A stretch of DNA of 64,000 nt from Lolium rigidum (taxonomy: Eukaryota; Streptophyta; Magnoliopsida; Poales; Poaceae): contig NC_061510.1 of NCBI RefSeq assembly GCF_022539505.1, positions 98,224,292 through 98,288,291 on the forward strand, read 5' to 3'. Below are positions 53,201 through 64,000 of the stretch, piece by piece; position 1 is the first letter of the stretch; each line of letters starts with the position of its first letter. The notes under the pieces were generated by a model. The model saw only the letters and a list, made by a program, of their open reading frames with translations. It did no database searches and had not been told where the DNA came from. The position numbers and the translations under genes are program-made.

Positions 53201-53306
53201 TACCCCCTCCGGTTCATATTAATTGACTCTAATATGATGTATCTAGACACATTTTAGTTCTAGATACATTAATATTGAAGTCAATTAATATGAATCGGAG
53301 GGAGTA
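53201..53306. mobile_element. Stowaway MITE 2
   Basis: This 106-bp element starts TACCCCCTCCGGTTC and ends GAATCGGAGGGAGTA, with an inner TCTAGATACA palindrome. It lies 14 bp from MITE 1 and has a related but distinct interior. Confidence 0.88.
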
Positions 53307-53479
53307 CCAAAATACTACAGTGTACATAGAAATTTCAGTACCAAAATACTACAGAACATTTTGCTGCAGTACCAAACGACGGCTTACTAACATATATTAA
53401 TTCAACATTAATATACCAAAATACTAGAGAACATTTCAGTGCAGTACCAAAATACAAAAGCAACTAAAAAACCTCCTAT

Positions 53480-54110
53480 TGATAAGCAACTTCATTGAGA
53501 TAAGGCATAATATGTTGGCCCATCACCGCCGAGAGACGTATACACTCGACCTGAAGTCTTCTGATCTCACTCGCCACCCGGTGATTGTGTTCCTCCTTTT
53601 GTATATCAATTCTTCCGTCGAATTTTGCTTGGGACATGTTGTACTTATGGTCGAGCGCGTCGTTCACACATGGCTCAACAAAGCTTTCATACCCGACCGG
53701 TAAGGATCATGAACAAAGAGCACGAAGGAAAAATTCGGAATCTTGTAGTGCCACCCAAGGAATATGCGGTCGGTGCTCTCGTCGTCGTATGCGACCTGGA
53801 AACTCAGCTTCATACTTTTTTCAGCACATGCAGCCAAAAGGCCAAGACTCATGCATGCCAAAACAATCCTTCGATTCCATGAGATTGATATAGTCTGGCA
53901 AGCCGCACTGGAAAAAATCCCAACACTTTTTTGGTCTGGTGAAGAGAGATCGATCGATGAAAACAACCAAAAACAAGAAAACCCCAATCAGATAGAAGAA
54001 ACATAACCTGCTGTTTCTGCGATAAGGAGTGATGCCATGTGGAAGCAACTCCTCCTCTGCCCGCATCGCCATGAGCGTCTCCTCCGGCGCTGCTGCCCAC
54101 CACTGAAGAT
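53480..54110 (-). pseudogene. Unrecognised exon-like sequences, minus strand
   Basis: The minus strand has MAMRAEEELLPHGITPYRRN near 54,070, then a possible GT donor. A second open stretch at 53,664-53,930 reads SLGLLAACAEKSMKLSFQVA and YDDESTDRIFLGWHYKIPNF, and a third at 53,476-53,667 has SEIRRLQVECIRLSAVMGQH. The stretches are in different frames and ended by stops, so they may be exons or a broken gene. I do not recognise the family. Upstream (54,110-54,240) is compatible with a promoter but no clear TATA box is seen. Confidence 0.3.
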
Positions 54111-54259
54111 TCTCCGAGGAAGATATGGGAAACGTACTGGGAGTAGTAGAAACTAGAGAGTAAGGTTATGGGAGGGGTCGAGCGCGAATATAAAGTCGTG
54201 CCTCGGCGTGGTGGGCCACACCATTCAGTGTGATGGACTTGACTAGTCAACATGCATGG

Positions 54260-55030
54260 TTGGAGTCACTGTAAATGTCAAGTCACATCCACAAAACTTG
54301 ACATCCACAACGCAGCAATTTCTGATCGCATTGAACTAACGCGACGTAAGTAGCGCCGGGTCACCTAACCACCTAACACAACGTAATTATATGTTGTTAT
54401 GGGATCTACCACGGTCGAAAAAATGTGCCAAATTTGTTAGCCACCGAGAAATTGCATCCACTGGGGAAAAAATTGCACGCATTTTTTTTGCTCGCGTTAT
54501 CCAAAAAAATCCACCAAGTAAGGAGGATTTTTTTGGTAGTGCCTAGACCCAAATGGACAAAGGTGTCCGGACGGACATTTCCGTTTCCACAGTCCGACCT
54601 AAACGAACCAAAATGGACAAATTTGGTGTCGGAAATAGATCGGCCAGCCTGAGATGCCCTATCCCCGGAAGTGCAGCTCCTAGCACGGTTGGACTCTCAT
54701 CTCATGAAACGGAAGAGCATCATAAGTCTACTCAGTGCGCTCACAAAAAGGGGCTACTCACTGACATTGATACACAAATGTCAATTCAACGATCCTATTT
54801 GTTTTGAAACTAAGGGCATGTTTGGTCGCTCCAGGAATTTTTGGGTAGTTTAATTGCCAACATTTAATTTAGCACTATTTATTTGGCTAGGCGCAAAGTT
54901 GGATTATGGCCGGGAGGATGCAAATTGAGCTTATTTGGTTGCATACGATCTAGTGTTGTGATAAGCGCTTCTCACAAGTGGTGATCTTACCACATTATCT
55001 AAATAGAGTAAGGCTGTTGAAATCGGAGCT
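54260..55030. other. Unassigned intergenic sequence
   Basis: No gene is recognised. GGGCATGTTTGGTCGCTCC near 54,817 and TTATTTGGTTGC near 54,932 resemble the terminal words of small DNA transposons of grasses, but I cannot define ends or target duplications. Confidence 0.35.
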
Positions 55031-55371
55031 CTCTCAGTGAATGGACGGTGCAAGCAAACGCGGTGGGCCAGCCCAGGGATAGGTGGCGTCCGTTTTGGGC
55101 TTGGCCGGTGCTTCGTGGCCAGCGCACTGTGGGTCAGGCTCCTTGTGAGAACGAAACGATTTCTCCACTCCCTCCCCAGTCTCAAGCGCAACTCCTCCCG
55201 GCCCTAGGTTTTCGCCGCCGTCCCTCACCTCGCAGCCATCCCCGTCTTTCTACTCCTCGGTCGCTCAAACCTCCCGTCACTCTCCCTCGAATTCCAGTCG
55301 CTGTCCAACTCCTCGACGTCCCCATCTTGCCCCCACGTCCACCTCTGCCTCTCTGCTCGATCGAGCAGTCA

Positions 55372-55613
55372 ATGGGGAGGAACAGCGACGGAGAGCAGGC
55401 CTCCTCGATTGGTTTCCCGTGGTTAAGGCTTACATTCCTCTCCTACTGGTCTGGCATGGCCATAAAAGAAAATCCAGTATAGGCGACGGCAGGCCTCCGT
55501 ACCGGAACATCCAGGTGCCGCTGCACCGCTTCGCGCCGCTGAAGCAGTCGTGGTCGGAGATCTACACGCCCGTCTACGAGCACATGAAGGTTGGAATCTG
55601 CATGCTCCTCAAG
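55372..55613 (+). pseudogene. PNO1: PNO1/Dim2-like first-exon fragment
   Basis: Around 55,485-55,613 the plus strand encodes GRPPYRNIQVPLHRFAPLKQ, SWSEIYTPVYEHMK and VGICMLLK. This closely resembles the conserved N-terminal region of PNO1 (partner of NOB1), a KH-domain protein needed to mature the small ribosomal subunit in nucleolus and cytoplasm. The piece ends at a donor-like AAG|GTCAGT. A GC-rich leader and an ATG at 55,372 (MGRNSDGEQASS) precede it, but in another frame, so at least one frameshift separates start and domain. No KH-domain exons are visible downstream in this window. I read it as a copied or captured fragment, not a working gene. Confidence 0.6.
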
Positions 55614-58600
55614 GTCAGTACATTGGCTCGATTTGCTCTCGGTTCTTCAAATCAGACAGCGTTCGATTCAATTAGTGGTTGTTCCATGCCCGTGGCAGCC
55701 TTTGCCAGTGGTATGATCGATTGGATAAATGGTTCAGAATATATAACTTGGTTGTATTCATTGGCAGGGATGCATCATCGCTCCAAATTATCAAGGTATC
55801 TTCCCAAACAAAGTGTGAGCCACCAAGATAAGTTAATGGCGCTAAGAAAACCAGAGAATTATCAGATGCATCCTTCAGACATATGAGTTGGACCACCACA
55901 TCAACGTTGTTAGTCCAACTTCCAAAAAATATGGTTCATCCTCACACTGATTTTGTATTGTCTCTGGTATGAATCTTTGTTGATCTATATTTGGTTCAGT
56001 TCATTTGCAGCGCATCCCTTTTCGTTGCTGCTGTGCCCCTTTGTGACCAGATGCAGCGTGGTACCGAGATGAGGCAAAGTCATCCTTCTGTTCTGGCAAG
56101 GCGACTGACATCCCACGGCGCCCTGGTTCCTCGGCCGACACCGCGGTGTATAGGAGGATACAACAGCTATGTTGTAGAGCGCGGCGAGGAACGCCTACTC
56201 CTGGTGGTCGACGTGAAGTGTAGTAGGCTATCTTGTGAAAACTAATAATGTTTATCTCTGTCTAACAACTTAGTGTTGAGTCAATGAATGGACATATTTG
56301 TAGCATTTGCATCAGTGGATGGTCGCTAGGTACATATAATGCTTCTTTGGTTCAGAAAACTAAAGTAGAGAACAATTCAATGCATTGTAGAGACATATAA
56401 CATTCCTGTGGCCTACTGTGTTCCATAGGATCATGCACAAAAATCAGGTGTTGTCTCTCAACCTCTTGGGTGTATTATGTTCCACCCTTGAAGCACCATT
56501 TCCTTCGAAAACACCAAAAAGATGCATATGATTAGAAAAGAGCTCTTTTATTACTTATCCTTTGCCTATAGCTTTTTTGTCCGCATGGTAAATTCCCTGA
56601 TCATGGTTTCTATTAATTCCCTAATTTCTTTGATTTTATTGACTCTGAAGTTAACTGTATTTACTGCATGGACCCGCTTGACCTTGAGTAAGTGACCATC
56701 TCATATTAGGTTTGAATGGAACTTCATTTATCTTTCAGCAGTTATTCAAATTTGTCTACAAGTTGTTTGATGGTAATAGTCCAAGCAAGCTGCAAGTGCG
56801 AATGTATATACATAATTTTGTGCTCGGTCAATATATTTTCTAAGAACTTGCTTCATCTGATAAGAGCGAATTAGTGTTATTAACATTTCGTAATAATGGA
56901 ATTGAAGGAAATAAAAAATAAGTCCATTCCAATTCATATTGACTTGCTGACACTTCTAGGAAGGAAGTGTGTCATTGTTTACTATGGTTTTGCAGAATCA
57001 GAGATTTTATCCATCATATAATTGCATTGGCATTCAAGCCAATCTGGCCATTAATCCTATTCTTAGATTATTTTGCAGTTTTATGCATGCTCCTTAATGA
57101 GGTATGCATGAAGTTTTTTGCTGTTTTTTTGTTATGCATGCAACTAGATATGGAGATAGGGCATAACTACATGTGATTGCACGTAGAAAACTTTGACCCA
57201 AAAAAGGCTGCTGATTTCTTTTGAGATGAAATGTTGATATAATTAAAGCATCTTTCATGAACCAGCAGTATGAACATTTTTATTCACACATTTCAAATTT
57301 GATTAATTCTAAAGTAGAGATTATTATCCTTTTACTGAATAATAATATGAAATATTAATATAAATTATCTACGTAGCTACATATTGTTCACCATATAGGT
57401 TTATGTTTATCCAAAATCTGCTCGGAACGACTTTACGATAATTTTTTCCTTTTATGTCCGAGTTAGATCTACTTATCAGTTTTTATAAATTTATAGTTTA
57501 TATATTTGGTTTATGGTTTACTTTACAAAGCTACAATAACATATCACTTCTTTTTATCGAGTGTCACACTAGATAGTTCGATCAGAAAACTTCGGGTGAA
57601 ACTATACTGTCCTTTGAATCAAAACCACTCCGGGCCAACTAAGTATCAATTCTTTAGTAAGTGCAATACGGTTGCTTCGACGGTCCTCCTATGCAATGGC
57701 GGTGCTTTAATTGGAACAAAACTTTATATTCAGGCGCATTTATTGGTCGGTTGTGCCATGGAGGTGGCCACCAATCTATCTCATGACGGTGGCCGTGTAG
57801 TAAGGTATCGGACCTTTGTCGATCGCTTTTGTGCAGTAGCATTCTGGTCACTCGAGCCACAAGATTGTGTAATTAATAATTTTATTTATTCCCGACGCAA
57901 TTTCATGTGAGGGTCAATAATTTTATTTGTCGTAAATGACATTAATTTTTGTAGTCTTATTTAGACAACTCTCTTTTCACAGAACTGGTTAGCCACTCAG
58001 GTTTCACGAATGGTTGGCGATGGTACCATGGAGCGGAGACTTAACATAATTTCTTTACTATGTACATGCCAGAAGATTTTCTCTCAAAGTGTGGCTCTTC
58101 AGTCTGCATCATGTTAACTGGTATGTTTTCTTGTTTCCAATGCTGCAGAACTTAAACTAATCTTTCTTCCTTACAGTTTTATCAAATTATCCATATTTTA
58201 TATGCATTGGTCTTAGTTGATTCCAGTTTTTATTATGGTCTTATTTAACCTAATAATTGTTGTGCATTTTCAAAGGTTTCTCCGTGCCTCTGGCATTGTG
58301 CCTCCACTTTACTCTATTAACACGGTGAGTGTACCAAATATAAAATAGAGTAGAGAAATAGCTACCTGCGATCAGAAAGTTATCAGCAAGTTCCAACATT
58401 TTTTACTTATACGTTTAGGCTGAAATTAGCATGAAGCACATTTTCCCTTTGAAAAAATTACATATCACTGGAGGTGTCTTCATAGTTTTCTGGTTCCTCG
58501 CTGCAGCGCAAAAGTTAAATAATTCTTTTACATTTTTTCGGTACATTTGAGTGGAGAACTCATATTCTTTATCTGTTGGCATGTGAGATATGTAGATTTT

Positions 58601-59290
58601 AAGCTATGATATAGCTGAGTATATACTAGACGTTGTTTTGAGGGAACTGAAATTTTAGTAGCCTTAAGATTGGCCTTTATACTTTATTGTTACTTCCCAC
58701 CGTATGTGCTATGTGTCACTTAAATTTTTTTTATGAACTGTTATAGGTCACATGCTGTGCTCAAGTTGGTTGATCGCCTCTTTTGTCGCTGATTTTTGTT
58801 TATTGACCAGTGTACTCTACTGCTATGAGGCATCGTCTTCTGGTTGTATTTACACTGTGTCTAGAATAAGATACAATGGTGTAATGCATTTGTATACCTC
58901 TCCCTACCATACTACTTGTGGTGTACATTTCTCAATCTATAAAATATTCATGCCTACATTGTATTTCCATTGCTTTTGCTGTCGTACATTTGTTTTGTCA
59001 CAAGTCACTGCTTCTGGCGTAAAAGGCATGATTGGTTCAGTTCAGTTCATTGTGGCACCATGTTATTGTAGGTTGTAGTAAGTGAATTAATGCTCAATTT
59101 TGTTCTTTGGTGATGCCCGTGTGGCCGTGTGTTTGTGGATTCCTAGAACGGTAATGACATTATGGAGAGGATTTATACCATCTTACTTGAAACTGTGATT
59201 GGTTTTTAGAACAAAGGGTTCTAGAAAGCACAGATTCGCAATTTTTGTGCGCTTCAAGTGTAGAACAGGCATATTTAACTATGTAACAGT
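55614..59290. other. Unassigned region downstream of the PNO1-like fragment
   Basis: This 3.7 kb AT-rich region has scattered short open frames. The one at 55,991-56,245 ends in SYVVERGEERLLLVVDVK, faintly reminiscent of plant F-box/DUF295 beta-strand sequence, but too short to assign. The frames at 57,506-57,910 and 58,752-59,078 have no recognised domain. No transposon ends were found. Confidence 0.35.
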
Positions 59291-59329
59291 TGAATTTTTA
59301 ATTTCACAATTTTTGTTTGGGCATCCACT

Positions 59330-60150
59330 AGACACTGCGGTTGGATGCATAGAAAGGCGTGGAATTGAATTGGACTAACATTCCAAATATATGATGGAAA
59401 TGAATTGACTTCTAATTTGATTCTATTATTTGGATGTGTTTGGAAATTGTTGTTGGAATCAAAGGGTGTAACCAATTGCAAATCCTTTTTGGATGAACAA
59501 ACTATGGAATCTGAATTTTCTCCACGGCACCTAGCTGGCGGGATGGAGATGGCAGGTGCTCCTGCTCCCAACATGCTCGAGTTCGACCCTCTGCCATGGC
59601 TCGAGCTGGCGGTGGCCAGAATTAGCCGGATGTGGCCAGGATCGACATGTTCCCCTCGAGGCCTAGGGAATTCCATCTAGGCGACGGCCACCAAGCGAAG
59701 CGTTGGGGCGAGAAGGAGTCGAGTGGATCTCCTCCAGCCGACTTCGCTGCAGGGGCGCACGAGGGTGGTTGTTTGGGCATGAGGGAACTAGGTCCAGGCG
59801 AAGAACATGGAGGTGAGGGAGAAGAGGAGGAGGGCCGAACCTACGAGGCGCCACCGGTCGCCGGTCGCACGTCGAGAGCGACAACGTGGAAACTCGCATC
59901 ATGAGAGCTCGCTCCTCTATGTTTCTCTCAGTTATGAATAGGTACCCGGGTATAAGTGTTTCCACGCGATTTGGAGGGGGCGAGCTCAAAAAGTTTTTCA
60001 GGTTGTTTACACTGACGAGCAGCATCCACATAATTTAGTTCAATTCAGTTTCCAGGCTATAATTTTGAGGCCAATCCAAACGGCGGAATTTAACCCCAAT
60101 TTTAGGTTCCATGTCCATGCTCAATTCTATGCCTCCAAACACAGTATGCA
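59330..60150. mobile_element. Possible small TIR DNA transposon with GC-rich interior
   Basis: The left side has GGTTGGATGCATAGAAAGGC and GGAATTGAATTGG. The right side, reverse-complemented (near 60,115-60,150), reads GTTTGGAGGCATAGAATTGA. The shared TTGGA-GCATAGAA words in inverted orientation suggest terminal inverted repeats. Between them lies a GC-rich block (59,520-59,920) unlike its AT-rich surroundings, possibly captured. I could not fix the ends or a target duplication. Confidence 0.25.
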
Positions 60151-60489
60151 GGTTTACGCAATTGCTTTGTTCGTTTTCAAACCAATATGCGTGTAATTTA
60201 ACAGTGCTGACCAAGCTGTGCCAAAACAAAGTGCAGGCGGCGCGGCGAAGCGCGCCTTTCACCTAGTACAACTCTAAATTAACAAGCATAGGAAGCCAGC
60301 AGGGAACAGTAAATTAACACCACTTAGCTTTACCTACTAGCAAATAGATGTTCATCGAAATGTTACCTAGCTACTATCAAATAAGAGTTCACCACCATAT
60401 TACCTAGGTACTAACATATAGTAGTTATATACACAAATAGGGGTAATTCATAGAAACGGCGGCGGAACCTTCTCCTTCTTCCTTTTCGG

Positions 60490-61687
60490 ATCATGGTCTG
60501 GCCTTTGCTAGCCCACAACTGCCGCTTGTTCTTTAAAGCATGAATATCATTGAGAGCGGCACTAAGGCCAACATAAATTCCGTCATGCGCTAGACAATCT
60601 CATTTAGGAAGAACTCATCAATACCCCAATCTAAGATCCAGTTGTGCAGAATGCAACATGCAAAAGCTAGATTAACTTGGATGGAGAAATGCTAAATGGC
60701 TTCTGATTAAGGATCTTAAATCTATAGGTAAGAGAAGTGAACACGCTCTCGACTAAGAATCTCAGGGCTAGAGTGTCTGAGATTGACAATTCCTTGGCGT
60801 ACGTGGGGTAGTGCCTTCCAAAGGACTCATTGAGATGTTATCTTCTTGACCAAAAAGGGCGGAAGAATACCATGGCAAAAAGATACCTGGTATCACCTAG
60901 GAAGAACTTACCTTTAGGGATTTTGAGGCCATCAGGTCTAGCCAAGCTATTAGCAAGAATGCTTGCTTCATGGGATGTTCCTTCCCATCCTGGACTGGTG
61001 TAGTGCTTTCTCCCCTGCATGCATGAGAGTAGCTTCTAGGCACTCTAGCAGTCACATGTCTTCCATGAATTTCCCCAACACAATCCTAATATGAACATGA
61101 ACAAATTTTTAGGCCTTAGTGCAATATGGAGTTGCTTAACTTGAACTATGTGAAAAATCATGTCATGAACAACACGCTAGAGTTGCTCACCTTAAAATAT
61201 GGAAACCATCGGCAACTTCTATTTATCTTCATGGAAGTACAAGCAAATGAAAGCTTGATCATCTATCCTCTAAGCTCTCCATAGAATACATGACTTGCTT
61301 GAAGTACTATGATATTGTCTCGGTGGATCTTCTCCATGTGTTGTGAATCACTCGAAACCTCTGGTTATGTCCAAGAACATGAAGGAATATTGCCACTTTC
61401 TCTTCAATACAGGTGTGGATGTTATCTTGAAGCAAATCCCCAACACTTAATATGTTCAAAAGGTGGTTAAAAGGGGCTCTTTTCATCCTAAGTATGCTGA
61501 TAGCCTCTACATTGTTGTTGTCATGCATGTATTTCAGATTTTCCCTTCTCTCTCTATCGCGTTCAAACATGGGACCATATGTGAGAACGGACCTATAATT
61601 GCGACGAACCTCTTTCTGGTGGATCAAAAGCATCATCCTTGAATCACAACTATGAGGGCAAATGCCTGAGTCAAAAACTTCATTCAT
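60490..61687 (-). pseudogene. PIF/Harbinger transposase remnant
   Basis: On the minus strand the N-terminal part (61,687-61,307) reads CIEEKVAIFLHVLGHNQRFR and VIHNTWRRSTETIS, the helix-turn-helix-like region of Harbinger (HARBI1-type) transposases. Further down, 61,020-60,840 reads GWEGTSHEASILANSLARPD and GLKIPKGKFFLGDTRY, part of the DDE_Tnp_4 catalytic domain. Then 60,830-60,600 gives HYPTYAKELSISDTLALRFL, ESVFTSLTYRFKIL and an ILHNWIL-like end. The middle part with the first catalytic Asp is missing or unreadable, and stops and shifts are frequent. It is an old, inactive copy. Confidence 0.7.
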
Positions 61688-61699
61688 TCCTCCTAATTA

Positions 61700-62115
61700 A
61701 ATTAGTATTGCATAAGTAACCATGAAATCAGCATAAGCTGAAACTAACGAACTAAGAAGGATGTGAGGTTACATTTCGCGCCAAATCATGAAGCTATTTT
61801 TTGGCTCCTTCCATCACCACGGTTGATCCACCGTGCATGTTGTTCCTCTCTTTGCGCCTCTCAGCGACTCAGCGCCTGTCCGAGGGGAAACACTCAATTC
61901 AAGCGTTCCTCGCGAGCCTGTTTCACAAACGACCCCAAAAACCGAGCACCTTAATTTGTAATTTTTCAGCTTCGTACTTTTTCCGTGCCTCTTTGGAGGT
62001 AATCTAACCTTGCCATTCAGGACAAGGAGACAACATCTATCACAACACAAATCAAACAAAAGAAATGTTTAGGAAGGAATATGGCCCAAAACTCTACGGA
62101 TGTTCCAGTATTGAC
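61700..62115. other. Unassigned sequence upstream of the Harbinger remnant
   Basis: No gene is recognised. The GC-richer part at 61,800-61,950 could be the leader of the Harbinger transcription unit on the minus strand. Confidence 0.3.
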
Positions 62116-62119
62116 ATCC

Positions 62120-62823
62120 CTGGCAATGGGTCGGGTTTGGTCGGGTCGACCTAAACTAGAACCATGTCCATCACCCTTATCGGGCACACATGTGACCCAT
62201 GACCCTGCCCATGGTTAAGGAATGACACCCATGCTCAAACCCATCGGGCAACCCGACCCTATCGAGCAACCCATCGGGTAGAAAAATGGAGAGTTTGACA
62301 CAACTAGATATTTAAGCTTAGTAGTATAAATAATTTATTACGCTAGCAGCTAGCTTACGCATTGTCCATATAATAATTTAAGATAGCTTACGACGTCTAG
62401 TATCCTCGTGAGGTGGCAAGAGCTTCGTTCTAACTAAGTGAAGGCTATTTCCTGTATTTAATAGGCTTGCGAATGTATCCATCTCTGGCTACGTGCAAGA
62501 GCTTCCTTCATGGTGACTACAAGTAGTACTAATCTATATATGTTTGGTGTCTGCATACAAGAGCTATGTGTGTAAACGATGTATAATGTATGTATATTAT
62601 AAATTTATAACCCACGTATCATAAAAAATACAATTGTTTAATAAGTAATATTAATCGGGTGACCCATCGGACAACCCGTGGGCATAGATTGATACCCATG
62701 CCCGACCCACTACTAATCGGATTTCTCATAGATCGTTTCCATGGGCGAACATCGGGACCCATACCCTACCCATTTGGGTGGGTACCCATGGGCAGACGTA
62801 CCCATGGGTCAAATTGCTGGCTT
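62120..62823. mobile_element. Putative non-autonomous DNA transposon with GGGTCGGG-rich ends
   Basis: The left part (62,120-62,290) and right part (62,655-62,823) are both built from CCCATCGGG, GGGTACCC and CCCGACCC words and can pair in inverted orientation. The ends CTGGCAATGGGTCGGG and GGGTCAAATTGCTGG are near-complementary. The AT-rich centre (62,290-62,650) has no ORF. The superfamily is not assigned and no target duplication is clear. Confidence 0.45.
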
Positions 62824-63449
62824 GATAGAAGTCCATACGTCTCACAGCCGGGAGGGTCGCTTGACTTGAGAGGCTCAGGATAATTAGACAAATACCACCG
62901 CCGACATCAATACTAAAATAGGAGTAGGATGTCCAAATCTAATTAAAACACCACTGTGATATATTTTTTCCAACTTTAGACACACAGCCCCTACTCCCTA
63001 ACTTTTGGTGTTGTCACTATACAAACATTCTGGTTGTCCGCATCGACGAATTTAGAGGCCGACAAACTTGCTCTTCTTTTTCGCCAAAAATCAAGAACGG
63101 CAACCATAATTTACTACAGATAGATCCCCATGATAAGTATGAATTTGCAACAGAAATTACAAACGTCACAATCTTTTTTCCTAACGAAAATCATCAGAAA
63201 TCAAGGCCCAACTGCAAAACAACATGTGGTGCAGATCAATGCTGCATCATGCTCGATGAAACATGTGCCAATATCCACATGGTCAACTCTCTGGTTTTCT
63301 TTTGCCTCTTTTGCCTCTCCGTAATCTTTCAGTTTTAACCTGGACAGTGGTGATGTGTACATCGTGACTGATAAAATTGCCTCCAGGGAAACTTTTGGAA
63401 TAACAATATTCACCCAACATAGTAGAAAACACAAAGGTGTATAAGTTTA
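62824..63449. other. Unassigned sequence with a short minus-strand open frame
   Basis: The minus-strand frame at 63,201-63,434 (VIPKVSLEAILSVTMYTSPL, then RLKLKDYGEAKEAKENQRV) has protein-like composition and could be a last exon. Its upstream part would be displaced by the Mutator-like end at 63,450. The family is not recognised. Confidence 0.25.
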
Positions 63450-64000
63450 GGGCTTTCTGTTTCCGTGCCCTTGGTTCGTTAGTTGTACTCATTTTTCCCC
63501 AACCGCTTAACTTTTTCTCAGTTTTCCCCTCCCTCTAGTTTGAAACCCCTCGCAGACGCTCGAACGGGAGGGTTGCCGTCTGGTCAGAGGCCTTGCCGTT
63601 AACGGTGACGGCTAGGGAGCCGCGGTGGTTGTAAATTGACCGTTGCTTGTGAATGGTGTTGACTATTGACCCAATGAGACACGTTGGACTGGCTTTCTCT
63701 CACTCACCCAAAGCTTTCCCCTCCGCCCGAGCTCACACACCGCCCCTCCGCCGCCACGCCGTCCTGCCCTCCTACCTTATGGCGTCGTCCGCCCCCGAGC
63801 CGCCCCCCGGGAGGCGGAGAGGGCTCCCCCTCCACTAGATCTGCCCCTAGATCTACACCTGTCGCGGTAGAGTTTGTAGAGCCGTCTAGTGTGCCGATTA
63901 TGTCCCTCAACCGCGGAGAAGATTGGGAATCGGAGGGATCTAACGCGTGGATTCCATCTGTGTAAGCATCCTCTGCCTATGTGAATTAACAATAGGCAGT
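63450..64000 (+). mobile_element. Left end of a second Mutator-like element (continues beyond window)
   Basis: GGGCTTTCTGTTTCCGTGCC and GTTAGTTGTACTCATTTTTC match the left TIR at 24,540 in order and spacing. A GACGCTCGAACGGGAGG stretch parallels GGAGCTCGGACGGAGG there. A GC-rich leader and an ATG at 63,779 follow. A long frame (SSAPEPPPGGGEGSPSTRSA ... RGEDWESEGSNAWIPS) suggests a first exon ending near 63,960 at a GTAAGC-type donor, but the ATG frame itself stops early. Its product cannot be named from this piece. Confidence 0.55.

Overview
The window is repeat-dense intergenic DNA from a large grass genome. It is most probably Triticeae (wheat, Aegilops, barley or rye), judging from the LTR families present: TGATACGTCTC-type Gypsy LTRs, a BARE/Angela-like Copia LTR fragment, a ~5 kb Sukkula-like LTR, a Cassandra TRIM carrying 5S-like sequence, and Stowaway MITEs. 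I see no convincingly intact host gene. The only host-like sequences are fragments: a GRF zinc finger, the first exon of PNO1, a NAM-associated domain, and a few unrecognised exons.

1-24,539 is one nested stack that can be undone exactly from target-site duplications (TSDs). The base is a degraded minus-strand LINE (LINE-A). A ~5 kb solo LTR (873-23,335, TSD ATATA) and a Cassandra TRIM (23,459-24,210, TSD AAGTC) were inserted into it. The solo LTR was in turn hit by a 9.7 kb non-autonomous Gypsy element (Gypsy-1, 2,878-12,585, TSD ATTGT) and by a 7.75 kb LINE (LINE-B, 14,080-21,832, 14-bp TSD).

24,540-26,660 is a Mutator-like element that captured a GRF zinc-finger gene and contains a 161-bp tandem array. 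26,780-33,533 is a young non-autonomous Gypsy element (Gypsy-2, TSD CAATT) with gag and protease remnants and an acidic antisense ORF.

33,539-34,511 holds an interrupted exon with amplified Ala-rich repeats. 34,512-50,454 is a composite of truncated retroelements: Gypsy-3, which carries the same kind of antisense spliced gene as Gypsy-1; an element with three TGATACGTCTC LTRs and an orphan membrane-like ORF; and Gypsy-4, a gag split by a solo LTR with TSD GTCAG. 50,455-64,000 is older mixed sequence with a NAM-associated fragment, MITEs, a fold-back element, a PNO1 exon fragment, a dead PIF/Harbinger transposase and the left end of a second Mutator-like element.

The most interesting theme is the antisense gene of Gypsy-1 and Gypsy-3. 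Both elements lack reverse transcriptase and integrase. Both carry, on the strand opposite to the element's sense strand, a multi-exon gene resembling the 'putative gypsy type transposon' (PF04195-like) family, with promoter-like sequence upstream. In both, the gene is preceded by several copies of a module that combines a hairpin with a copy of the polypurine-tract motif. What this gene does is not known to me.
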